A program made the translations under genes and the position numbers. A stretch of DNA of 64,000 bases from Acidobacteriota bacterium. GTDB taxonomy: Bacteria > Acidobacteriota > Vicinamibacteria > Vicinamibacterales > UBA2999. This document shows, piece after piece, positions 29,174-37,300 of this stretch. Under the pieces are notes generated by a model. That model ran no database searches. It saw nothing but the letters and a program-made list of their open reading frames with translations, and was not told where the DNA came from. The DNA lies in the NCBI GenBank assembly GCA_020851565.1, contig JADZCN010000020.1, positions 66,187 through 130,186 of the forward strand, in the 5' to 3' direction. Numbering within the stretch: position 1 is the first letter of the stretch; each line of letters begins with the position of its first letter.

Positions 29174-29215
29174 GGGTTCTGAGGTTCTGGGGTTCTGAGG
29201 TTCTGGGGTTCTGGG
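29174..29215 (-). repeat. AGAACCCC-family array between divergent genes
   Basis: gggttctgaggttctggggttctgaggttctggggttctggg. Confidence 0.94.
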
Positions 29216-29285
29216 CTTTCCCGTAGAATGACCGCGAGGTGGAGGGCGGTGCCTTCCTGGCTGTCTCCGAACGAGGTTATCCACA

Positions 29286-30131
29286 ATGAGAGTGAATCAC
29301 TGGATCGTGGCTGGATTCGCGGTGGCCGTGCTCGCGACGGCATCGACCGCGCTGGCCCAGGGGCAGGTGCGGTACGTGAAGTACGAGGCGGGAGGCCGCG
29401 CGTCCTGGGGCATCTTCGAGAACAACGACACCGCCATCCGAGAGCTGAGCGGCAACCCGATTGACGGATCGGCCAAGCCGACCGGTCGGACCGTGCAGGC
29501 AGCCGACGTGAAGTTCCTTCCGCCAGCGGAGGCGAAGAAGGTGATCGCCGCCGGCCTGAACTACAAGAGCCACATCGGCCAGGCCTCGCCTGCCAAGTAC
29601 GTCGGCCTCTTCGCGAAGTTCCCGACGACGCTGACGGGCCACGAGCAGCCGATCGTCTATCCGAAGGACGCGACCACCGTGCACTACGAGGCGGAGATCT
29701 GCGTGGTCATCGGCAAGCGGGCGCAGAACATCACCGAGGCGCAGGTGAAGGACCACATCTTCGGCGTGACGGCGTGCAACGACGTGAGCGAGCGCGCCTG
29801 GCAGAAGCAGGACCTGCAGTGGTTCCGCGCGAAGGCCGCCGACACCTTCGGCCCGATGGGCCCGGCGCTGGTCACCAACGTGGACTACACCAACCTGAAA
29901 CTGATCGGGCGCCACAACGGCAAGGTGGTCCAGGAGACGACGACCGACCTGCTCATCTTCAACATCGACAACATCGTCAGCTACACCAGCCGCTACATCA
30001 CGCTCGAGCCCGGGGACGTCATCTTCACCGGCACGCCGGGCACGACGCAGGCCATGAAGCCCGGCGACACCTTCGAGGTCGAGGTGGTGGGCGTCACGAC
30101 GCTCAAGAACACGGTCGTCGCCGCGAAGTGA
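29286..30131 (+). CDS. Fumarylacetoacetate hydrolase family protein with predicted signal peptide
   Basis: MRVNHWIVAGFAVAVLATASTALAQ, then AAGLNYKSHIGQ...VHYEAEICVVIGKRAQNI...YISR/GDVIFTGTPGTTQAMKPGDTFEVEVVGVTTLKN. Confidence 0.92.
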   Translation: MRVNHWIVAGFAVAVLATASTALAQGQVRYVKYEAGGRASWGIFENNDTAIRELSGNPIDGSAKPTGRTVQAADVKFLPPAEAKKVIAAGLNYKSHIGQASPAKYVGLFAKFPTTLTGHEQPIVYPKDATTVHYEAEICVVIGKRAQNITEAQVKDHIFGVTACNDVSERAWQKQDLQWFRAKAADTFGPMGPALVTNVDYTNLKLIGRHNGKVVQETTTDLLIFNIDNIVSYTSRYITLEPGDVIFTGTPGTTQAMKPGDTFEVEVVGVTTLKNTVVAAK

Positions 30132-30148
30132 CTCCGTGACGCCGGCGT

Positions 30149-30203
30149 CCATTGAGCGATTGGCGATTGACGATTCATTGGGCGATTGATGATCGGGGCA
30201 TCG
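30149..30203 (+). repeat. ATTGG-family composite repeat
   Basis: ccattgagcgattggcgattgacgattcattgggcgattgatgatcggggcatc. Confidence 0.9.
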
Positions 30204-30986
30204 CGCGCGCGCATCGCCACCACCTACACCCAGGCCGCGGACACGCTCGACAGCCTGCCCTTCTGGCACCTCTTCGGCCGTCGGACGGTGGAGCGCCTGG
30301 GCCTGATGCCGGGTGCGCGCGTGCTCGACCTCTGTTGCGGCTCCGGCGCGTCAGCCCTGCCGGCGGCTGAAGCCGTGGGGCCATCCGGAGCGGTCCTCGG
30401 TGTGGACCTCACCGAGGCGCTGGTGGCGCAGGCACGCGAGAAGGCGGCCGCGCGCGGGCTCCATCACGCCGCCTTCCAGTGCGCACCGGTCGAATCCCTT
30501 AGCTTTCCGCCGGGTTCGTTCGACGCGATCGTCTCGGTCTTCGGCCTGTTCTTCATCGAGGACATGGCCGCCCTGCTGGCCCGCGCGTGGGAGTGGCTGG
30601 CGCCCGGCGGCGTATTGGCCATCACCACGTGGGGCGAGGAAGTCCTGGCCCCGGGTGAGACGCTGTTCTGGGACGCCGTGCGCGCCGAGCATCCCTCGAC
30701 CGAGACATCCAGCCACGCCGCACGCCTCGATACGCCGGAGAAGCTCGCGCGGGTATTCGAAGATGCCGGTATCTGGCCCCTGGACATCACGCGCGATTCG
30801 TGGGAGATGCCGCTCGAGTCACCCGAGGCGTTCTGGCCCGTCATCATGGGGACCAGTAACCGCGCCGCCTACGAGGCATTGCCGCCGGACGCGCGAATGC
30901 GCGTCCGCGCGCGCGTGACCGAAGCCCTGCGCGGCGTGAGGGGGACGCGGATGGAGGTGCTGTACGCCCTTGCGCGGCGCGGGTGA
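30189..30986 (+). CDS. Class I SAM-dependent methyltransferase
   Basis: GARVLDLCCGSGASALPAAEAVGPSGAVLGVDLTEALVAQAREKAAARGL; start codon within the repeat. Confidence 0.93.
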   Translation: MIGASRARIATTYTQAADTLDSLPFWHLFGRRTVERLGLMPGARVLDLCCGSGASALPAAEAVGPSGAVLGVDLTEALVAQAREKAAARGLHHAAFQCAPVESLSFPPGSFDAIVSVFGLFFIEDMAALLARAWEWLAPGGVLAITTWGEEVLAPGETLFWDAVRAEHPSTETSSHAARLDTPEKLARVFEDAGIWPLDITRDSWEMPLESPEAFWPVIMGTSNRAAYEALPPDARMRVRARVTEALRGVRGTRMEVLYALARRG

Positions 30987-31147
30987 CCATTGATGATTGC
31001 CGATTGCCGAATCGGGTGATTCCTTGGGTGATTGGGGCATTGGGGCATTGGGCATTTCTGATTGGGGCATTGGGGCATTGGGGTATTGGGGTATTGGGGT
31101 ATTGGGGTATTGGGGTATTGGGGTATTGGGGTATTGGGGCATTGGGC
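30987..31147 (+). repeat. ATTGG-family composite repeat: leader plus 9-bp GGGGTATTG array
   Basis: ccattgatgattgccgattgcc...gggcatttctgattgg, then seven ggggtattg units. Confidence 0.97.
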
Positions 31148-31289
31148 GTTCGCAGTTCCTGCGATGCCCGGGCCCTCTGCTCGGCGCAGGAATTGAGGCC
31201 TGCTGCTCGGGCTCGCTCGCATTTCGCGCGGACATGCGCGGTCCGCCCGACGAGTCGCGGGTGGCACCGTGCTTGCTCACGCGTGAGGC

Positions 31290-31664
31290 ATGACGCCTCA
31301 GGAACTCCGCAACCGCATTGACCGCTATGCCGACGACGTCATCACGCTCTGTCGCGGGGTGGCATCCGATCCGCTGGCCTTGCGCCTGCTGCTGCAACTC
31401 CAGGACTCGGCGACGTCCGCCGCAGCGAACTACCGGGCCGCCTGCCGCGCGCAGTCGAAGGCCGGATTCATCGCCAAGCTGTCGATCGCCCTGGAAGAAT
31501 CCGACGAGTCGGTGGGGTGGTTACAGCGCTTGTCGCACCAGCGGATCGGCGCGCCAGACATGGTGGAGCGCCTTCTGCAGGAAGCCAGCGAGATCAGCGC
31601 CATCCTGAATGCGTCCCGGCAAACGGCGGAAGGGAAGCGGCGTCGGCGGCGCGAGCGGCGATAG
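31290..31664 (+). CDS. Four-helix bundle protein (23S rRNA intervening-sequence / IVP-like family)
   Basis: LLLQLQDSATSAAANYRAACRAQSKAGFIAKLSIALEESDESVGWLQRL...LLQEASEISAILNASRQTA. Confidence 0.9.
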   Translation: MTPQELRNRIDRYADDVITLCRGVASDPLALRLLLQLQDSATSAAANYRAACRAQSKAGFIAKLSIALEESDESVGWLQRLSHQRIGAPDMVERLLQEASEISAILNASRQTAEGKRRRRRERR

Positions 31665-31723
31665 TCGCAACGTGGGGCCCTCAGCACGCCCAAGGGCCAC
31701 GCTCGTCCGGGCGCGTGGTCACG

Positions 31724-31864
31724 CAATCACTCAATCGCTCAATCGCTCAATCACTCAATCACTCAATCACTCAATCACTCAATCACTCAATCAGGAATGC
31801 CCAATGCCCCAATCACCCCTCGCCCAATGAATCGCGCAATCGCCAATTGGCAATCGTCAATGGG
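31724..31864 (-). repeat. ATTGG-family composite repeat: leader plus 8-bp GATTGAGT array
   Basis: Reverse complement: ccattgacgattgccaattgg...ggggcattgggcattcctgattgagtgattgagtgattgagtg... Confidence 0.97.
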
Positions 31865-31870
31865 CGCCCC

Positions 31871-33724
31871 TCACCAGCCGACGGCATAGCCAGCCCGCCG
31901 CGGGTCGGCACCGGCGGTCATCGTCCCAGCGTCGAGGTCGAACAGCACCCCCTGCACCCCGCCGACGCCGGCGGTGAACGCGGGCAGCATCTCCACCGCG
32001 TGTCCCATGCCCTTCAGCCTGTCGAGCACCGCCGTCGGCAGGCGCGCCTCGAGAGCCAGCGTCATCGCCGCGCCGGGCTTGTAGAAGCTGGGCTCCGCGT
32101 CCACGCGGAAGCGCGGCGCCTCGATGGCCTCCTGGATCCCCATGCCGAAGTCGAGCACGTTCACCAGCACCTGGAACTGCGTCTGCCCGATGGTCTCGCC
32201 ACCCGGCGTGCCGAAGACCAGCTTGAGCCGTCCGTCCTTCATGACAATCACCGGCGCGTTGTTGAGGATGGGGATGCGGCCGGGCGCCACGTAGTTGGGG
32301 TTGTCCGGATAGGGCGACGTGGAGCCGAGGCGCATGCCGTTGTTCAGCAGCAGGCCCGTGCCGCCCATCACCACCATGTTGCCGAAGTTGCCGCCCAGGG
32401 TCGGCGTGCACGCGACGGCGTTGCCCTCGGCATCGATGATCGAGAAGCTGGTCGTGTCGTACGAGCGCTCGTAGCGCTCGTCGAGGACCGGGCCTCGCGC
32501 GGCCCGTGAGGTTGGCGGCGCGCCCGCCGGAGCGCCCGCCGCGGGATACGCGCCCGCGCGCACCGGGTCGATGAGCCCTCGCCGCGACGCCGCATACTCC
32601 TTCGACAGCAGGCCCGCCTGCGGCACCGCATAGGATCGCGGGTCCGCCACGTAGCGGTAGATGTCGGCCTTGGCCACCTTGATGGCCTCCGCCATCACGT
32701 GCGTGGCCGCCGCGGAGCCGGCCCCCATCCCTTTCAGGTCGAACGACTCCACCAGGTTCAGCTGCATCGCGACCTCGAAGCCGCCACGCGAGGTGGAGGG
32801 ATTGCTGTAGACGTCGAAGCCGCGATACGTGGTGTGCAGCGGCTCGGTCCACTCGGGACGGAACGACGCGATGTCCTCCGCGGTGAGCAGCCCGCCGTTG
32901 GCGCGTGCGAACTCGGCGATCTCCTTCGCGATGTCGCCCGTGTAGAAGCGGTCGTACGCCGCACGAATGGCCGCCGCGCGCGGCTTCCCCGCCTTCTGCG
33001 CCTGCGCCTCGGCCTCGACGAGCCTCCGGAACGTGCGTGCGAGGTCCGGCATCCGGAACAGCTCGCCCTCTTTCGGCACACGCCCGCCAGGGAGGAATAC
33101 CGCCGCGCTCGTCGGCACGTTCGCGAAGTAACCCTGCGCGCTCCGGATGGACGAGACGACGTTCTGGTTGATGGGCACGCCGCGCTCGGCGTACCCGATG
33201 GCCGGGGCCAGGACCTCGGCCAGCGACTTCGTGCCGAACCGCTCGAGGGCCGTCAGCAGGCCACCGGCGTTCCCTGGCACGATGCCCGCCTTGATCCCGC
33301 GGTCCAGGAGCGCCGGTGTCATCTCCGCGGGGACCACGCCCCTCGGCGCCGGACCCGCCATGCTGAGCGACAGCACCTTGCCGCTCGCGCGGTGATAGAC
33401 CGTCATGAACCCGTTACCGCCGAAGCCGGAGCTCATCGGCTCCACGAGATTCAGCGTTGCCGCCACGGCCACCGCCGCGTCGAAGGCATTGCCGCCCTTC
33501 ATGAGGATGTCCATCCCGGCCATGGACGCAAGCGGGTGCGCGGAGGTGACGAGCGCGCGGGTGCCGGGCACGGCGGGCCGGTGCGCGCGCAGGCTGGCGC
33601 GCGGATCGTAGTCGGGCGCGAACTGGCTCCGTTCCTGGCCCTGCGCATCGAGGTGGGATGTCAGCGGCAGCGAGGTCATCAGCAGCAGGCCGAGCGCGAG
33701 GCGGGAGCGAGCCGTGGTCGTCAT
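31871..33724 (-). CDS. ggt: Gamma-glutamyltransferase
   Basis: AHPLASMAGMDILMKGGNAFDAAVAVAATLNLVEPMSSGFGGNGFMTVYH; DTTSFSIIDAEGNAVACTPTLGGNFGNMVV. Confidence 0.97.
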   Translation of the reverse strand: MTTTARSRLALGLLLMTSLPLTSHLDAQGQERSQFAPDYDPRASLRAHRPAVPGTRALVTSAHPLASMAGMDILMKGGNAFDAAVAVAATLNLVEPMSSGFGGNGFMTVYHRASGKVLSLSMAGPAPRGVVPAEMTPALLDRGIKAGIVPGNAGGLLTALERFGTKSLAEVLAPAIGYAERGVPINQNVVSSIRSAQGYFANVPTSAAVFLPGGRVPKEGELFRMPDLARTFRRLVEAEAQAQKAGKPRAAAIRAAYDRFYTGDIAKEIAEFARANGGLLTAEDIASFRPEWTEPLHTTYRGFDVYSNPSTSRGGFEVAMQLNLVESFDLKGMGAGSAAATHVMAEAIKVAKADIYRYVADPRSYAVPQAGLLSKEYAASRRGLIDPVRAGAYPAAGAPAGAPPTSRAARGPVLDERYERSYDTTSFSIIDAEGNAVACTPTLGGNFGNMVVMGGTGLLLNNGMRLGSTSPYPDNPNYVAPGRIPILNNAPVIVMKDGRLKLVFGTPGGETIGQTQFQVLVNVLDFGMGIQEAIEAPRFRVDAEPSFYKPGAAMTLALEARLPTAVLDRLKGMGHAVEMLPAFTAGVGGVQGVLFDLDAGTMTAGADPRRAGYAVGW

Positions 33725-33794
33725 GGGGTGGAGTATGGCGCAAGAACCGCCTGCCGTCTTCCCGCTGGCGCCAGGCGCCGGTTCGCGGTCGTGA

Positions 33795-34370
33795 TCAAGC
33801 CGAGCGCGACCGGCGCCGCGCCGGCCGCGGCGGCTCGTTCCGATTCATGCCATCGTTCTTCCCCTCCGGATGCACCGGCTTGCGCGCCGCGTCCCGCTGC
33901 AGCGCCTCCGCGCTCGCGTGCAGGAACCGACGGATCGCCCGCAGGCTGTCATCGTCGAACGACGCGGCGACCTGCCGGAAGGCCTGCGGCACCCGGCACT
34001 CCCGGCAGGGCCGCTCCTTCGCCGGGCGAATGACGAGCCGGCGGGCGTCCTTCGCGTTGCGGGTGCGGCGTGCCACGCCGGCCCGCTCGAGCCGGTTGAG
34101 CATGCCGGTGATGGCGCCGGGCGTCAGCCCGCACTGCTCCGCGAGCCGGCCGGCGCACACGCCGTCCTCCCGCTCGAGGAGATCCACGGCCTGCAGATCC
34201 GTCAGCGTGAGCCCGCGCTCGGCCGCGGACCGTGTCTGGAAGAGGGCCATCGCGGCGCTGAGGGCGCACCACTGCGCCTCGACGTCGTGAAGCAGCGTCG
34301 TCCGCTCCTCGGCAGTGGCCTTTGGCGTCCGCGGACGCCGCCCGCTCCCCTCGTGTGATGCTCGAGTCAT
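33795..34370 (-). CDS. MarR family transcriptional regulator
   Basis: GLTLTDLQAVDLLEREDGVCAGRLAEQCGLTPGAITGMLNRLERAGVARRTRNAKDARRLVIRPA. Confidence 0.92.
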   Translation of the reverse strand: MTRASHEGSGRRPRTPKATAEERTTLLHDVEAQWCALSAAMALFQTRSAAERGLTLTDLQAVDLLEREDGVCAGRLAEQCGLTPGAITGMLNRLERAGVARRTRNAKDARRLVIRPAKERPCRECRVPQAFRQVAASFDDDSLRAIRRFLHASAEALQRDAARKPVHPEGKNDGMNRNEPPRPARRRSRSA

Positions 34371-34394
34371 GTGTCGTCGCGGTATGTTACACGG

Positions 34395-37300
34395 CTACGG
34401 CGTCACGCCGCCGAGCGCGCGGTACACCGAGACCACGCCCGTCAGCACGTCCGCCTCGGCTGTCGCGACCCCCTGCTCCGCGTCGAGCTGGACGCGCTCG
34501 GCATCCAGCAACTCCAGGAAGTCGGCCAGGCCCTCGCGGTACCGAACGCGCGCAATCGATGCCGCGCGCGTGCTCTCACGCACCTGGTCCATGAGCCTCA
34601 CCAGGCGCTCCTGGCGCGTGCGATACGCGACGAGCGCGTTCTCGGTCTCTTCGATGGCCCGGAGGACGGCCTGTTCGTACGCCGCCAGCGCCTCCACCGT
34701 GCCGGCTTCGGCGCCGCGCAGCCGCGCGCGTGCGCTGCCCAGGTCGAAGCCTGCCCAGGAGAGCGCCGGCGCCACGGCCCAGGCGCGCGAGTCGGCGCTC
34801 CCGAACATGCTGCCCCGGCCCGCCAGCAGGCCGAGGAAGCCCGAGAGCGAGATCCGGGGGAAGAGGTCGGCCGCGGCCACGCTCTCGCGCGCCGTCGCCG
34901 CGGCGAGTGCGCGCTCGGCGCGACGCACGTCCGGGCGGCGCCGCAGCAGGTCGGAGACTTCCCCAATCGGAAGCGCCTTGGCGAGCGGCGGATAGGCCCG
35001 CCGCGAGAGGTCGATGGCCAGCTCGCCGGGACGCTGGCCCGCGAGCACCGCCAGCGCGTGCTCGCGCTCGGCGATGGCGGCCCGGATGGGCGGGAGGCTC
35101 GCCTCGACGGCGGCCACGCGCGCCGCGGCGCTCGCCACGTCCTGATCCTCGCCGACACCGGCGATGCGCCGGGCCTCGGTGAGGCGCAGCGTCTCGCGCT
35201 GGTTCGCGAGACTGCGCTCCCCGACGGCGAGCTGGTGCTGCAGGCCGCGGAGCTCGAAATAGCGGCGCGCCACGTCGGCGGCGACGATGACCTGGACGTC
35301 GGCGAGCGATGCCTGCGCGGCCTCGGCCGAGGCCTCCGCGGCATGAATCCCCGATCGGACCGCGCCGAAGACGTCCGCTTCCCAGAACGCCTCGAAGCCG
35401 GCCCGGTAGGTCGTGGCGCGCACCCGTCCCTCGGTGAACCCGGGGAACGCCTGCTCGCGGCGCTCGACACTGCCTCCGACAGTCACCCGCGGGAAGCGAT
35501 CGAGCTTCGTCTCGTCGAAGATGGCGCGGGCCTGATCCACCCGCGCGGCGGCCACGCGCAGGTCCACGTTCGACGCGAGCGCCGCCTCCTCGAGCTCGGT
35601 GAGGGTCGGGTCGTTGAACTCCCGCCACCATCGCGCATCGTAGGCCTTCGACGTGAAGAGGGCCGGGTCCACGCGCTTCAGGACAGGCGGCTCCGTCCGC
35701 GGGGCCTCGTAGGGCCGGCGCACGGCGCACCCCGCCAGCAGCGCCGCGGCCAGCACCACGACCGACACGCGCGCGCCCGCAAGTGCGGCCCTGGCGCCCA
35801 ACCCGGGGGCCCGGTCCACCGCGGCCTCGGACGCCGGTGCGTGGCGGGCTGCCAGCAGCGCGTAGAACACCGGGACAACGAAGAGCGTGAAGATGGTCCC
35901 GATCGTCATGCCCGTCACGAGCACCATGCCGATGCTGTTGCGGGCCTCGGCCCCGGGGCCGGTGACCAGCACCAGCGGGAAGTGGCCGAGCACCGTGGCC
36001 GCCGAGGTCATCAGCACGGGCCGCAGCCGCGTGAGCGAGGCCTCTCGGATGGCCGCGATCTTCTCGAGACCGCGCTCCTGCAGCGTGTTCGCGAACTCGA
36101 CGATGAGGATGCCGTTCTTCGCGACGAGCCCGACGAGCGTGATGAGGCCGACCTGCGAGTAGATGTTGATGGTCGTGAGATCCAGGAACGTCACCAGCAG
36201 CGCGCCAGACGTGGCCAGCGGCACGGACCCCAGCAGGACGATGAGCGGATCCCGGAAGCTGTGGAACTGCGCGGCGAGCACCAGGTAGATGAGGATCACC
36301 GCGAAACCGAGGGTGAGGGTGAGCGCCGAGGCCTCCCGCCGAATCTGCCGCGACTCGCCCGCGTGGTCGATCGTCAGGCGCGGACCGGGCGCGGCCGCCG
36401 CGGCGGCCTCCAGCACGCGCAGGCCCTCTTCCTTCGTCACGCCGGGCTTCACCCCGCCGAAGACGCGCACGGCGTTCTGCTGCTGGAATCGGTTCAGCAC
36501 CCGGGGCGCGGTGCTGGTCTCGACGCGCGCGAACGTCGACACGGGCACCAGCGCCCCGCCGGGCGTCCGAACCTTCAGGTCCAGCAGGGGCGCCACCGAC
36601 GCGCGGTCCTCCTCGCCGATCTGCGGGATCACCTTGTAGCTGCGGTCGTAGTAGTTGAAGTGGTTCACGTAGCGCCCGCCGAAGAGCGTGCCGAGCTCCT
36701 GGGCGACACCCGACAGATCGAGCCCGAGGTCCGCGATGCGCTGCCGGTCGAGGACCACGCGCGCTTCGGGTAGGTCGATCTTCAGGTCGGTGTCCACGTA
36801 GAGGAACTTCCCGCTCTGCCACCCGGCCTGCAGCACGGCACTGGTCGCCTCGAGCATCTGTTCCGCCGGCGCGGCGCTCTGCAGCACCAGCTCCACGTCG
36901 TACTGCCCTGGCGTCGGGAGCGGCGGATCCAGCCGCGGGAACACGCGGAGCCCCGGCACCTGCGAGACCGCGCCGAACACCTGGCCGTACATCTCCTCGG
37001 TGGACCGCTGGCGCTCGCGCCAGTCCCTGGCGACCAGCCCGCCCACGCCGCCCCACGAGGCGGTGAGCGACCACATGAACTCGGCCTCGGGCAGGGCCGT
37101 GACGGCCGCCACGACATCGCGCGAGTCGCGGTTCACCGATGGCAGCGACGCATCCGGCGACGCCTGGAAGAACATCGTGATGTGGCTCTGGTCCTCCACC
37201 GGTGCCAGCTCGCTGCGCGAGTAGCTGTAGAGCGGCCACGCCGCCACGGCGACGATCAGGGCGGCGGCCACGATGGCCCCCCGGATCTCGAGTGCCCCGT

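Noticed and set aside
31290-31664. Diversity-generating retroelement (the four-helix protein resembles Avd)
   Set aside because: No reverse transcriptase and no TR/VR pair seen nearby; better explained as an IVP-type four-helix protein.
30987-31864. CRISPR array
   Set aside because: Units are 8-9 bp and directly contiguous with no unique spacers; no cas genes.
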